A stretch of DNA of 64,000 bases from Chrysomallon squamiferum (GCA_012295275.1 CM022676.1:967841-1031840); one strand, 5' to 3'; shown: positions 1 through 30,240, counted from the first letter of the stretch. Notes: generated by a model from the letters alone, not told the origin. A program made the numbers and translations.

Positions 1-564
1 AATTAGTAACAAAAGGAAAGAAATATTTTATTTATCCACACGTTTAGCACATTTTATTTATAGTTTACATGACATATAATTAAAGACAACAGAGACAACA
101 AGTGAGGACATTAAGACAGGAATGTTGATACCATTACACTATTCACAAATTCTTCTTCAAATGTAAAGGAAATTGTAATGTTAGCAAAATGCAGAAATCA
201 AAACTTGTAAAACAGTACTGAATGTTCTATCTGAAAATGCTGAGCAGATTGCTGAAGCTTCAGATATAGTTATGCAGTTTTAAATATTTGCAAATAGTTG
301 TTTTTTCAATTTTTCTAAATATTTATATGTTGTGTCTTGAAAAAGATCTACACCAGCTCCACATTATAGCTATGCCATACAACTTTTTTTTTTTTTTTTT
401 AATTTCTGTCAGAACAAAACAAAACAAAATATAAAGAAAAATGCAAAGAGAATGATCAATTTTAAAAATTTACACTCACACAGAACTTATGCTGGCAGGT
501 TAGAAAACACAGAAATAATGAAAAACATCATAGGCTGATGAAAACATAGACAGAAATAACTTAC
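1..564. other. intron or downstream part of the CBS gene
   Basis: No coding exon was recognised here on either strand. The last visible cystathionine beta-synthase exon ends with a donor at position 564, and the next conserved block of that enzyme is not found in these bases, so this is most simply intron sequence. It contains a poly-T run near 385-400. Confidence 0.5.
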
Positions 565-6209
<5,645 letters not shown>

Positions 6210-6806
6210 TGTCTAAAATATATCACAACATTTAAAATAAAAACATATTAATACATACATATATACGTTTTGGGTATAACCATGCATGTCCAAAAGTATA
6301 GACTACTAGTGAACAATACCATGATCAATTGTCATAAATCTTGCAATACTTTGTTATTAATTTTATAAATGCATTTTTAATTAATAAAATAAATTACATA
6401 AACAGTAATAATAATAATAATAACAAATGCCATACTTTAAAATGAAAAATAATAAAATGATAACAAAAGAATTATATTATTTAAGATTAAAATGTTATAT
6501 ATGGCAAACTACTAGCAAAAGGTTTTACTCTATATAACTATTAGTATTACCTTTACGTTTCAAAAATATACTTATTTAATATATAATGAAAGATAAAATT
6601 AAATTACAGTTGTAAAATAATAATAATAATAATTCTGTGGTTTTTTGATGATCAACTAATTATTTTTGGAGGGACTGGGAAATTGTAATGATGATGTTAT
6701 GCACCGGTTGTAAATGGACCAACTAAAGGTAAAAGTTAACAGAGACAGAGACTGACGGCATAAAATACAGAAACAAAGAGTTTTTATACAATTTTTTCTT
6801 CTTTAC

Positions 6807-6839
<33 letters not shown>

Positions 6840-7516
6840 TTATCGTTAATATGTAGATCTGTGTTTCTGGTGACAATGTACTATTCACTAAAGGTACACG
6901 TACACATTCACTGACGGGACACGTTTTACTCTATGATTCTATCGCACTTCGGTGCAAAGTGGATTCAAAAGCCAGATACATTAAAGTCCGAATTTATTTT
7001 AAAAACGTACTGTGTCGTCTACTGACTGTGACAACTAAATATAAAGATCAAAAGACACTTGAAATGCTAAGAAAATTACTATACAATATACCGACAGTAG
7101 AGCTGCCGTCTATCAGAAAGGACACACTAACCGAGTCAAATAACTTTATCGACAATTTTTGGACTAAACCATATTAAACGTAGGGGTGAAGGAATGCAGC
7201 AATGGAATCTAGCTTCTATGAGATTCTATTTCTGATTGGTTTGTTACTAGCCACTGGTTATTATTATTATTATTATTAAGGAAATGACTTTTGCAGTGAC
7301 TTTAAATATAATGTCGTTAATAAAAATTATGGAAATAAAATAATTTACTTGTAGAGAGGAAAAACATTTTAAAATAATAAAATAACAATTACGAATAAAA
7401 AGAAAACAAATTAAAAAAGAACAAATTAAAGCAATAAATAAATAAATTGAAAAAGACTAATAATACTAAAAATTCTTAAAATGATAATTAAAAAAAAACA
7501 CACCTGAAACCCCCCC

Positions 7517-7549
<33 letters not shown>

Positions 7550-8560
7550 ATGTACTGAACCAATTGTTCAGGGCTTTCAGAAATCTGGAAAATCCACAAA
7601 GCTGGCTATATTTCATCTCCTGTATTGAGTTAACAAACCCTGTACAGTATCAGAAAAACATTTTATTTCTTTACTTGTTTAAGTGAATTAATTAATTTTG
7701 AACTATGCTTTAGAGGTGGATTAATTTGTGTTTGGTATATAGTATCAGAAAAACATTTTATTTCTTTACTTGTTAAAGTGAATTAATTAATTTTGAACTA
7801 TGCTTTAGAAGTCGATTAATTTGTGCCTGTGCAATACTGTGCAATATAATTTCATTTCCTGTACAATTGTACAGAGTTAAATAAAAGCATATTCTTTACT
7901 TTTCTCAGGTTAATTTTCTTTTATTACACAGTACTCTATACAGGTATTTTTATGAATTTAAAACAATAATGTATTCAAATGTAGAATAATAGTATTCCTG
8001 TCTATTCTATGTGGAACAGATATTCTATGTAAGTATTTTAAGAATTTTAAATCAATAATTAATAATAAAATGGCATAATTACAAACATATCAAATAAAAT
8101 AATTTTAGGAAAATAAAAAAAAGAATAAAGCAAAATAAAAAATAAAAAAAACATGAAAAGATAATACTAAAATTAATTTTATTAATAATTTTTGTTTATT
8201 ATTATTTTATATAAAAGAAAATTACATAAAATTTATAAATAAATATTCCTTTCCTTCAAAGATCAGTGTCTTCAAGTGACTATGTATAATTGTAAGAAAA
8301 CATAAGAAATAATACAAACAAAACTAAATAAAACTAAATAAAATAGACAGAAAACTGAAAAATAAATATATAGTGTTTTATTATTAAAAATCTCTGAAGT
8401 TAGATAGCAACTAATGTTGTTATTTTATTATTAATGTTTATTATGTTTATTATGTTTGTTATGAAAATATAATCAGTTCCTCTTTGAACAAAAGAAGACT
8501 ACATCTCTAGTGAGAAAATCTCCCATTGAGAATTATTCAGTCATGTCACACAGAGGAAGA
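6210..8560. other. intergenic: CBS 5' flank and simple repeats
   Basis: No gene is recognised here. It holds AAT microsatellites (6811-6838 and 7519-7547) and a tandem duplication with a period of 95 bp (about 7646-7830; both copies carry ATCAGAAAAACATTTTATTT). A less AT-rich patch at 6880-7180, with several CG dinucleotides, could be the CBS promoter or a 5' non-coding exon. The 72-codon open frame at 6959-7177 shows no family resemblance. Confidence 0.5.
7646..7830. repeat. 95-bp tandem duplication
   Basis: Two adjacent near-identical copies begin AGTATCAGAAAAACATTTTA at 7646 and 7741. They differ by a few substitutions and one T in a short run. The spacing is intergenic, with no coding content. 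Confidence 0.85.
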
Positions 8561-9319
8561 TCATTTTTGGTTTTGTAGTTGAAAAGTCAATTTCAGTGGA
8601 TCATGATCAAATGCATTATTGATTTCTTCATCAGTCCACTTTATCAACTCAGCTTTATTGACTGTTATTGATTTATTGTCAAACAGAAACATGTCTATTG
8701 AGTGTTCTGATGGTCTGATCACATGTAGTTCCTTAGGAATGCACTTCTCAACAATTTCTGCTTTCAGATTGAAATCACCACCAACAATCACAGGACACTG
8801 AAATTCATTTCTCATCAAAATCACCATTTCACCAAAAAAACGGATGACTTCTGTTTTTCTGTCAGTTGAATATCGATAGTGAGGTCCATGCCAAGATATA
8901 CAGAGAAGTTTAAAATCTGGCACACCTTTACTTTCCATCATACAAATACTCATTCTGGAACGTTCTGCTCTGTTGAGGAAATCTGGACGTCTTTGCAGAC
9001 TTTCGTATATGCGAATAACTTTTGTTTTGTGATCAAGACGTGTCACAGTTACCTCTCTTGTGTCATAAACAAATCCAGCTTCTTTGTGCCCTATGTACTG
9101 ATAGTAGTCTGGCACATCAATCTCTTTCCAAGCTCTTGAATGAATATCTTTCCAGACAAACTCTTGCATGAAAACTACAAGAGGATTTTCTTCTCTTAAT
9201 AACTGGGCAATTGATTGTTTCCTGGTGTTAATCCTACCTTTTACTGAAGGTCCATTAGCGTTCATGTCAATCAAATGTAATTCTTTAACATCTTTTCCTA
9301 CTGCAACATTAGCCAGCAT
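8561..9319 (-). CDS. endonuclease/exonuclease/phosphatase (DNase I-like) family protein, intronless
   Basis: The 252-residue single-exon protein has the metal-dependent EEP fold used by nucleases and phosphatases. Visible family motifs in order are N20 in LIDMNANG, E53 in FMQEFVW, H144 in ISWHGPHY, D182 and N184 in GGDFNLKAE, D209 in HSIDMF, and D238-H239-D240 near the C-terminus, where the family normally has its catalytic Asp-His pair. No signal peptide, membrane segment or extra domain is seen. The start is supported by an in-frame TGA two codons upstream and an A-rich context. The substrate is unknown. Lack of introns among spliced neighbours suggests retroduplication or a naturally single-exon family. 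It is transcribed away from the PP2A gene, whose start lies 1.6 kb to the right. Confidence 0.85.
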   Translation of the reverse strand: MLANVAVGKDVKELHLIDMNANGPSVKGRINTRKQSIAQLLREENPLVVFMQEFVWKDIHSRAWKEIDVPDYYQYIGHKEAGFVYDTREVTVTRLDHKTKVIRIYESLQRRPDFLNRAERSRMSICMMESKGVPDFKLLCISWHGPHYRYSTDRKTEVIRFFGEMVILMRNEFQCPVIVGGDFNLKAEIVEKCIPKELHVIRPSEHSIDMFLFDNKSITVNKAELIKWTDEEINNAFDHDPLKLTFQLQNQK

Positions 9320-9569
9320 TTTTCAATGGTCAATCTTTACAATAAAAATAAATAAAATAAAATAATAAAAATTATATTAAATTTAAATAATGCAATATTT
9401 GCATACAATAATATTAATAATAATAATGATAAATCAAATTTTTCACAAACAGCAAGCATTCTGTATTTAATATGAAGCAGATAGATATTCATAAGGCTTC
9501 TGTACAAATAACATCTTGCCATTTTATAAATGAATTATTTTCAAAATATTCCCAGTTTTACCTTTATCA

Positions 9570-9645
9570 GTAGGAATTACTATTCTACAACAATAACTAC
9601 AGCAACTACTACAACTATTACTACTATTATTACTACTACTTCTAC

Positions 9646-9677
<32 letters not shown>

Positions 9678-9930
9678 TGGGAGCATAATTAGATTAAAGA
9701 AAATAATAAAAAAATAAAAAAAAGCCTTTTCAAGACAAATTTTTGTGTGACTGCAACAGTCAATGTCCAAATTAAATATGACAATTATTATCACATTTCA
9801 AATATATGACAAAAAGTAAGGAACCTTAAATAATTAAAACCTTGTCTGTTCTGCCACTATCACTATCAGGATGTAGGAATTACAACTCTACAACAACAAC
9901 TACTACCTGCTTTTACTTCTACAACCACTG

Positions 9931-9985
<55 letters not shown>

Positions 9986-10140
9986 TTGGCAGCATAACTG
10001 GGTGTGGAGGTTGGAAATAAAAATAAAATGAGAGTTTTCTTATTTCCGTAAATTTCGATATTACGTGTGGATGAGACAGCCACTCTCAAAATTACATTTT
10101 ACAACTATTAATATCATTTCAAATATATATGACAAAAAGA
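9570..10140. repeat. about 300-bp tandem duplication with ATT microsatellite cores
   Basis: Both copies run AGGAATTAC, a CTACAAC-rich stretch, an ATT array (9649-9677 and 9932-9983), then a GGNAGCATAA stretch, and end in TTTCAAATATATGACAAAAAG or a near match. Divergence is substantial, so the duplication is not recent. Confidence 0.7.
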
Positions 10141-10260
10141 TATGATTAATTAATTTATAGGAAAAATAAAGTAAGATATCTTACCAAAAATTAACAGTTT
10201 GTTTTAACTGTACAAGGTGAAAATTAACAATAACTAAACTTGCTGAATAAAGATTTCGGA

Positions 10261-10330
10261 GAAACCCCGTGATATAAAGCCTATTATTAGAATAATGACG
10301 TCAGTGAAATCAGGAAGTAGTTGAAGTTGA
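10261..10330 (+). promoter_or_regulatory. candidate PP2A promoter motifs: palindromic CRE and ETS site
   Basis: A perfect TGACGTCA palindrome (CREB/ATF site) lies at 10296-10303, followed by CAGGAAGT, an ETS-type core, at 10311-10318. They sit about 600 bp upstream of the PP2A start in an otherwise AT-rich spacer. A role in either divergent gene is inference. Confidence 0.4.
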
Positions 10331-10429
10331 CTGTCACGATGTCAGTTTCTGCTGAAAATAAAAAATACTGTAAAGTAACAGGAGGGTACACACGGACAAA
10401 CACACATATTGTATTCAAACAGAGATACT

Positions 10430-10560
10430 ACATACATGCAAATATACACATACTCAAACATATTTATATACATACATATATACATATATACATTCATACA
10501 TATATACATATATACATTCATACATATATACATATATACATTCATACATGCATACATACA
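10430..10560. repeat. TACATATA-type minisatellite
   Basis: About 24-bp units of the form CATTCATACATATATACATA repeat in tandem. The repeat keeps frames open on both strands, which gives spurious open reading frames. Confidence 0.9.
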
Positions 10561-10899
10561 AATTAATATATAAATAGTTACACTGAACCATATAAGTATT
10601 TAGAAAGCGCATATATAATATATATGTGTTGATGTATGTGATTGTCTTATGCATATATGTGTATCGTGTATATGATGTTTTTGTTGTGTTTTTGAATGCC
10701 TGTATGAGTATATGTGTTTGTTTGTCTGTGTCTGTTTCTGTGTATATATGTGTGTGTGACTAATGTGTTTGTTTGTGTGTGCGTGCGTGCGTGTGTTCGT
10801 CATATTTCGTCATTCATGGTGCAAAGTAAAACAGAAATAACTGACGCACCACAAATAGAGGAGGAAATATACGACAAAAAGAGCATTCTAAAATTAAAT

Positions 10900-22341
<11,442 letters not shown>

Positions 22342-25300
22342 TGATCTGTGACCACGATGACGCTATAGAGATTAAAGTTACAACAAGTGTCACTAAAGAT
22401 AAATTTTGTGTTTGTTACCATTGGACGTCTAGCTATCACCACTGAATACATTTACCAGTGGTTTTATTTAATCTTAGTTCACCTGTCAGTTGTTCACAAA
22501 TTACATTAGCTTATGTTATTTTTATTTGTGGCTGCTTTATTTCTCTTTGTAAAAAAAAAAAAACACCACTCATTTTAATTCTTTTCATTGGTTAAATTAC
22601 AGAATAAAATAAACTTATCATATTATTTGAAGTTTTATCAGAACAACTAAAAATCCTTCCTGTAAAAAGGTAATTCATATATTTATAATAATACATATGA
22701 CTGGATTACTAAATGTTGCTTGTGGAATGATTTGATTAGATGGAAAATGCATTATACATTACATTTGTATAGCTGTTGAAATGAGTTTTTTCTTCTTTTT
22801 TTTTTAGCTTTTAGTAACTTAAAATACAAAGTGATGGGCAATACTTTTTTCTTGTCAGACTAAAATTTTGAAAAAATACATTCCTAAAAAGAATTTTAAA
22901 AAACACAATACTGAAGTTTGAAACAATGGGGTAAAATGGAATAAGAATTTTAAGACTTTTTCAGTGGGTATGAACATCTGAACTACAGAACAAACAACTT
23001 TAAAAAATTCATATTTCCCAAATTCTTTGCTATATTGTAAAGTTAAAAATTAGAAAAGTAATGTATTTCTGGAGTTTCTGTTTTGAAGTGGACATGAAAA
23101 CGACATTAAATTTCTAAATATTGAAGTTGTTAGTACAAAGAAAAACCTGCTTCATTATTTTTTTAATTATTATTATTTTCCCAGATAAAATTAAAAAACA
23201 ACAACAGATAAATCAGTATGAAAATATATAATACAGTTATTGTTACTCTGTACTTAGCTGATCTGGTTTGTAATAAACAGAAACATTATTTATTTTAAAT
23301 TAATCTGCCATGACAGTTTCTATGTTGATTAGATATTTTTTTTATAAAACTGATTACAGTATTTTTCAAGATTTATTTTAATTTATTTTTAAAGGAGAAA
23401 TTTTCATTTCTTATGTCTGAAAACAAAAAATAACAAAGCAGAAGATTTCATTATTTGTGAGTTTGTTTTATTCTCTCTAGTTTTCCTTACATTGTGGTGT
23501 ACAGTACCCTGAGAATAACTAGCGAAATCTGTCATCCAACATTTACAAGAATCTGTTGTATTTATGTAATGTAAATGTGACCAGTTTAATAAATGTTTTT
23601 GTGTCGGTTGACATTTTTTTTGTTTTGTAAGTATAATGTTATATCTTATTTCTGGCTGAATGATATTAACATACGTTTGTAGTGTCATTCGATATAAGCC
23701 AATATTTTAAAAATCAAGACAATTCCAGTGTATAGTCAAACATAATACAACCTGAAAAATATTACATCTCTGTTGGAGAGCTTCATAAATTAATGAGTTT
23801 GAATATAAATGTAATGAAGGTACATAATCTCATCTTTTTTTAATGCAAAACTTGGTTATCTATGAGCCTGCGTTTCATTATATACACTTTAATAACATAC
23901 TAATTTTTATATATTTAATCTTAAGGTTATTTTGTTTCTATAATAGAGTAAAGATAAATTAATGACAAACTTCAAATTTCAAATTTATTAATACAAATGT
24001 AGTCAGTAAATAAACTGCCTTTTAGTGCCCATATATGCAAATTAAAGTTCTGTCTGACCATCCATAATAATATTTAGATAAAACTATTCGATGATGAACT
24101 TTTAAAGGCAGTTTTTAAATTGTAAAGTTGCCTTAATTAGTGGCCATGATATTACAAGTTTAATGTGACAAACTAAAATGGCTTTAAAATTTGTCCACTC
24201 ACATGGCTTTGCTTTTTTTCATTCTGATTCCACGGTTTTCACCGACGTCCACAGGAATCTTATGGGCTTCAGGGTTGAAATTCAAGTTCTGGTTTTGGGA
24301 AGTGACAAGCGGGTGTTTGCACATGGTAGCAGTTCTGTTTCATGAACTTGAAGTTCACGGGAGAGAATATGAAACTGACCTTGCTTTGAAAAGCATGTGG
24401 TATGACACCTTTCTTCTTCTTTTTTTTGGCTTGTAATCTGTTTTTAACAGTGTATTGTTTGGTATATATATGTTACAGTCAAACTAGTCGTTTGGCCTAA
24501 TGGCCAAAAGTTCCAGGAATTAGGCCATATGACTGGATTTTGTTTGGTGCTGTTTGACATTCTGCCTGATAGCAATTCAGGCAATCAGTCAAATGGATTT
24601 AATGCTTTGTTTACATCTGTTCAGTGTAGGGATTAGTGGTTCAATTAAAAGCTTTATTATCATAAGCTTTACACCTTAATGATATACAATGTCAATAATA
24701 AAATTAAAAAAAATGAAAGAATTACAAATCATGACAGTATGATCAAAAAGACCAAAAAAAATTTGGAGAATAGAAATAGCAGATAAATTATATATAACTA
24801 ATAAAAACTTTTCTAAATTGAAATGTTTGAAACAAATATTTCCCCAAATTACACAGTGATTTCTTATTTTCAATTTTATCTTGAAACTCACCACTGATAC
24901 ATACTATACATATTTTTTTTCTGCTACTTCAGTATTCCTATATCTTCCCGTCTTAGCTGCCAGCTGATGTGCAGATATCCTCACTTTTGTTAAGTATAAG
25001 TATCTTTTATAAATCATTGGTATAGATTTAAGCAAATAAAATTGAATTGATACACCATCTGTAATGAATTTATATAGACTGTTGCATTTCACAGTGTATT
25101 TAGCTGAATTGAAAGATTCTGCCTTACTTGGTCATAACTTCTTTGCTTAATTATGCACAGATACTTTTTTTTTATTTTCATTAATCTAGTCCTGCTCTGT
25201 CCATATGTATCCCAATCCCCAGTTCATTAAAAGTTTTCCTAATAAAAGTCACCCAACATAAAATACAATTTTTACAAACATCTCAGTAATATGCTTTTTG

Positions 25301-25587
25301 AAAACCCCATAAAACAGCACACTAGTTATATATGTATCAAACACTGACAATAGAGAAATGTTATTTAAAAACGGTATTCTTCAGGTATACGTTGCCTTAT
25401 TGTTGTATTATTTTTACATCAAAGACCAATGATTTAATACCGACAGTCTATAGTTTACTTGTTCAGTTTTCAAGGACATGTTTAATACTTAAAAAACACA
25501 TCTCATTAGTGTTGGGCACTGGCTTCATTGGTCAATGTTGATAGGTGGTAATAAAAATACAGAAGCTATGATCACACTGTGTCCACC
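22342..25587. other. intergenic: PP2A 3' UTR and flank
   Basis: The PP2A 3' UTR extends to the poly-A signal near 22605. Beyond that the sequence is AT-rich with no recognisable gene. A short palindrome-rich repeat with GGCCTAATGGCC lies at about 24480-24625; a related block with TTTGGCCTAA recurs at 26245-26360, on the other side of the KRBA2-like copy. A 41-codon minus-strand frame (24324-24199) is open but unrecognised. Confidence 0.5.
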
Positions 25588-26167
25588 ATGGAGGTTCCTG
25601 TAGAAGATCACTTTAAGAGAGAACTGTTTAAGAAGTACGAAGCGGTGCAAGAGAGTGTACATTCCAAAGGAAGAGTACTTCTTGATTATGGACCAACTAA
25701 ACAAGATCGCTATTGACCCCAGGAAGAAAACCCAGCATGAGTACTACCTCATGAAATTATTCAGTGTGGAGACCTGCAGAAACTGACAAAGAATTGCCAA
25801 ACAGATAAAGACATACCTCTGTTCTACGTTTCCATTGAAGACACCTTTGACTTCAAGCGGCCACACAACAGGTGGACGAGACCAGATGCTGAAAGAATTA
25901 TCCAAAAAGTATATGAATTGGAAGTATAATAATGGATCCGAGTTTACAGTAGTCAAGCAACTGATGGAATTGTGGACCGAATTGGTTATTATGCACGGGA
26001 AACCAAGACATCCCCAAAGCCAGGGCTCTGTAGAGCAGGCAAACTCGGACATTAAAGACATGTTAGTATCCTGGATGAGCGAGAACGACACAAGGTACTC
26101 GAGTGTAGGCATCAAGTTTGTTCAGTTCAGGAAGAACTCGAGGTACAATGCTGGCATCAAGTTTTAA
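25588..26167 (+). pseudogene. KRBA2-like integrase, processed and decayed copy
   Basis: The sequence starts MEVPVEDHFKRELFKKYEAV, then continues across frame changes (KTQHEYYLMKLFSVETCR) to a readable block at 25835-26167. That block contains MLKELSKKYMNWKY, NNGSEF, HGKPRHPQSQGSVEQAN and VGIKFVQF. It is recognisable as the retroelement-type integrase found in KRBA2-like proteins, which are widespread as repeats in molluscs. A large internal deletion joins LSKKY to NNGSEF and removes most of the catalytic core. The usual catalytic Asp before NGSEF is Asn here, while the Glu in GSVE remains. It is not functional. Confidence 0.75.
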
Positions 26168-29075
26168 CTGTTGTAATAAACAGAACACTTCTTGATGTGT
26201 TTCGAAATAAGTTTTCATGCAACTGCAAGCCACTCTTTTTCGGTCTAGAGGTCTATTTCAGTCGTTTGGCCTAAATCCTGGAAATGACAGCCATTAGGTC
26301 AAATTCCTGACAGTCTTAGGCGTTAGGCTAAATGCCTAAACATTTCTGGCATTAGGTGAAATGAATAGTTTACTTATTGAGTGTAACATACGTACATACA
26401 TACATACATACATACATACATACATACATACATACATACGTATTTATACAGTGACTTACGAGTGTACCAACTTAGGATTCTTCCGATTTACAAGCATTTT
26501 TGCGCAACAATCAACACGACATCCACTCAGCATCCTGCGTCTCACTTGGTTACCTTGTCGTGGAAGTATCTCTGTTGTGGTTTGCAGTTTTTGCCAAATG
26601 TCTTTTTTGAAACCTAAGAAAGGACAGTATTGAGAAGAAGAAGCGGGTGATGTCCATAATTAAAGCATGAAATTGTAGAAAAATACGACCGAGGTGTGCG
26701 TGTAGTCAACATGGCTAGGCAGTACGAACATAGCATTTCTACGATATGTATCATACTGAAGCAGAAGGAATCGATAAAGGCTATAATACCGGCTAAAGGC
26801 GTTAAAATAATTTGGATGATCTCAAAGATGAATACACTTTACGAAATCAAATTTATTTCTTTGCATTCTCTTTCCATTTTTATTTTTATTATTATTTTTT
26901 TTTTAGCAATATTTGTCGTTTATAAATACATTTTTCTTATTTAAAAACGTTACAAAAAACTGGGATGGGTTTTGGGGGGCTGGAACGGATTAATTGTATT
27001 TTAATTTCAGTTGGGAACATTTATTTGAAATACTAGTAAATTGAGTTAAAAGCTCGGTCACGGAACGAATTAAACACGTAAGTGAAGGTACCATTATAAA
27101 TTTACATTAAAGTAATAACTTGTTTCTCCCGTGAACGATTCCGTCTTTAATTATTTAAACTCCGGTTTCCTAAATTAAAGGCGCATGTGTGATAAGTCGC
27201 ATCATTTTTTATTTGAAACAAAAAACATAAAACAGTTTTCTTAGCTAATTTGTACTTCGATTTGACTGCAGACAAACGTTATCTATCATGTAACGATTGT
27301 TGTTATTTCTTCTGATGGAGCTAATCAATATTTCATGCAAAAATAAACCAAGTGTTAAAAGTCAATTACTGATATTAAAAAAGATAAGTTTATTTTTAAT
27401 TCAGAATTAACAGTTAAAAGTGTAGTTTATTAAAGATATGTTTTAACCAAGCATAGTATGCAATGCGCATTCTGTATACTACATAAAACTAATATGCTTA
27501 CATTCAAGCTTACTTGGTAAAAGACTATTAGTTGATGAGACAGGTCGAATTTGGGTACCAAATGATGAACTGATCCAATACGGATATCTGGAAAACAGCT
27601 ACAATTTCAACCAAATATACCCAGAAACATTCAGTTTGATTATGTTTTCTTCTGTATAAAATTCTGCACATCCTGGTTTATAGTTATTTATAATGCACTT
27701 GCTAAAATCAATAATATTGCTGAAAAGACAGGATTATTCGAGTTTGTTTTTCGTGATACAACTAAAAACGTTTTCTGTCGTTTTATATTCAGGCCAATTT
27801 TCTTTCTGAATCAGAAGTTTATGATGCAGTCATGAAATTGGTTAAATGAAGTTCATCAGATATCTTTTAGCTTGTTTAGATTGTTTTTATATAAGAATTT
27901 ATCACTGAAACGTTTGACATTGTTTTCCCTGGCGGTAACAAAAAATTGCTATTAGGCACAATATAAAGAGTTCAGTTTTACAAATGACCTGTGTGCATTC
28001 AGAATCTGTTATTATTATGCAACCATTTAGAAATTTCATGTCTGTACTGGTTTTATGGACATTAAGCAGGAAAAATCTGGAAATTCCAAATTAACCACTG
28101 ATAGTTTTCAAACAAAAATTTTATGCGTAATACACTTAGATATAATATAAATAATACTTCTTTCTTTTTTTCTCTTTTTTCCTAATGTAATAAATATATT
28201 AACTTTCTGATATTATATATATACTCTCTTACAGCATACGTATAAATATCAGGAATATTTATCTTTTGTCTATATCGGAAAATGTTTTTAGATTTAAGAA
28301 GAGGGACATGTAATCAGAATGTTATAGATATTATTACACTGTCATAGGGCAAAATTTAGTATAAACAATAAACAGAATAAAACACTCATTGCACGACAAA
28401 CCTACTTGGATAAATAAAATTTGGTTAAAAATTATCAGTGTGACAATTAACAGAAAGACATTTTATAAACCGATCTACCAACATAATAAGCAATTTAATT
28501 GTAATAAAAATGCCAGCAGCTTCATAAACTATTATGGCAAAAAGAAATAATAGCAGTTAAACATATAACAGAGAAAAATCCGATTTGCTATAGCTTTAAC
28601 ATGACAGTTCACAATGAAAAATAATTCAAGTTGTCATTCTTCTTCTCTAGGTCAATTAATACCTTCATCCCTAGCTACATTCTCCCGAATTAGCTCGAAA
28701 GCTGAATTAGAAAACAAATAAAAGAGAATACGAAACTTTCACTGGTATAATGCCAATATTTAGAAAATCTGTATTCAAAAGTTGTTGCATTATAAATTTT
28801 AACATATAAATGATGTAATCATTAGTTTTAATATGAATACAATTTAGTGCATTTTTACAGTAATCATAAACAGTTGCCCACGTATTCTGGAGAAATAGCA
28901 CAGCAAAACGCTGTGCCCTGTACATGGGAATACAAAAACTGAATTTTAAATATATCACATTCACACAATTTACATACATTTTCCTTCACTCACTACGAAT
29001 AGTGGCAAGATATGACTAGATACAAATAAAACTTTCTGGGGCAGAACTATATTTATGTCAATAAATTACTTCCGT

Positions 29076-29109
<34 letters not shown>

Positions 29110-30040
29110 GTATTTAGTAATTAATTGCTGGTTATAAAAGATCGTAAAAGACGATTTTAAAATCAGTTTTCATTTACAAATTTAATATATTGTTTCTGTT
29201 TAAGAACTGTAAACACTTTAGGTCTCATCAAGGATGGCAAAAAGTATCATATACTCATTCCACAAAGATTGGAAAAATCGCCGAAAGTGTCTGAGATTTA
29301 AAATAACATTCCTCTGTTTATTAGGTATTTTGAAACTAGAACAAACGTTCTTCAAGAACACAATTTACGAGTTCTTCCAATACATCAGACATTTTTACTT
29401 ATTCTCAGACGACACTGACGTGAAAAGCTGTTAATTAGCTGATCTTTACGTCATGCTTCAGGTCAATTCAAATATTTTTAAGATTTCCGAGTTGGTGATT
29501 TACGATAGGGGTCTTGGGTGTCGACTAGATAGGACTTTTTATGGTTGCAGAGATCTAAAGGAACTTAAACAATATACAAATCAAATAACATAATAACAAT
29601 AATAATATTAATAACTCGGAAATATTCAGTTATTAATTATGACGGCTATAAGTTGGATGTTTGGATCAGTCTAGAAATTATGTAGGCAGGACATAAAATA
29701 AATCCGTTTCAAACTTTTTACATTTTGTTTTATCTCGCTCTCTTGCCGAAAAATGTTTATAGCAAAATAGGAAATTATATTTGAACTATATGTTATTTAT
29801 TTTCATTGAAAAAAAAAAAAAAATATAATAATAATAATAATAATAATGATAAACTTGAAGAAATCTGTCAACCAACGCAGAATACTGAGCTGGTCTAACC
29901 TTTCAGACAAGGTGTTCAGGATACCTAATATATTACGTAATTGTTTCTTGCTTAAAACGTCAGCAGTTTTTATATTTTTCTGAAAAGGATCTAAAGCAAG
30001 TGCTATATGATAAGTATAATTAATATATTTATTTGCAACA
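26168..30040. other. intergenic, mostly without recognisable features
   Basis: The interval contains a CATA microsatellite (26393-26439), a TA run (29072-29102), an AAT run (29828-29848) and otherwise AT-rich unique sequence. A stop-free stretch of about 60 codons at 27470-27659 (plus; LVDETGRIWVPNDELIQYGY) and an open frame at 29234-29434 have no recognisable family or convincing splice context. Confidence 0.45.
26393..26439. repeat. CATA microsatellite
   Basis: About eleven tandem CATA units, immediately following the GGCCTAA-type repeat. Confidence 0.95.
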
Positions 30041-30240
30041 ATGACCTACTGGAATAACATTTCAATACTAACATTCATTGTTCTGTGGTCAACGGGTATG
30101 TTTGATTCCGGAATTGTATAAGAAAATAAATAAATATAGTCATTACATCAATAAATAAATAAATAAATAAAAATAAAAATAAAAATACTGCTTAAAATAA
30201 AACATAAAGAAGAAAAATATTTAAAAATTAAAATATTAGA

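Larger units (their letters stand above)
9320..10895. other. divergent intergenic region between the EEP gene and PP2A
   Basis: This region contains a diverged tandem duplication with an ATT microsatellite in each copy (about 9570-9830 and 9872-10140), a CREB/ETS-like motif cluster (10296-10318) and a TACATATA-type minisatellite (10430-10560). The stretch just before the PP2A start (about 10700-10899) is open in the PP2A frame. Confidence 0.6.

Noticed and set aside
6959-7177. 72-codon frame upstream of CBS
   Set aside because: No similarity or splice context was seen; a non-coding 5' region of CBS is more likely.
10321-10803. Overlapping Ile/Tyr/His- and Cys/Val-rich frames
   Set aside because: These are translations of TACATATA and GTGTGT simple repeats on both strands.
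24199-24324. 41-codon minus-strand frame (MCKHPLVTSQNQN...), good start context
   Set aside because: It is too short, has no recognised family, and is overlapped by an equally open plus-strand frame; no supporting exons are nearby.
27470-27659. Stop-free plus-strand stretch containing LVDETGRIWVPNDELIQYGY
   Set aside because: The wording is protein-like, but there is no start, no acceptor in phase and no recognised family; it may be an old pseudo-exon.
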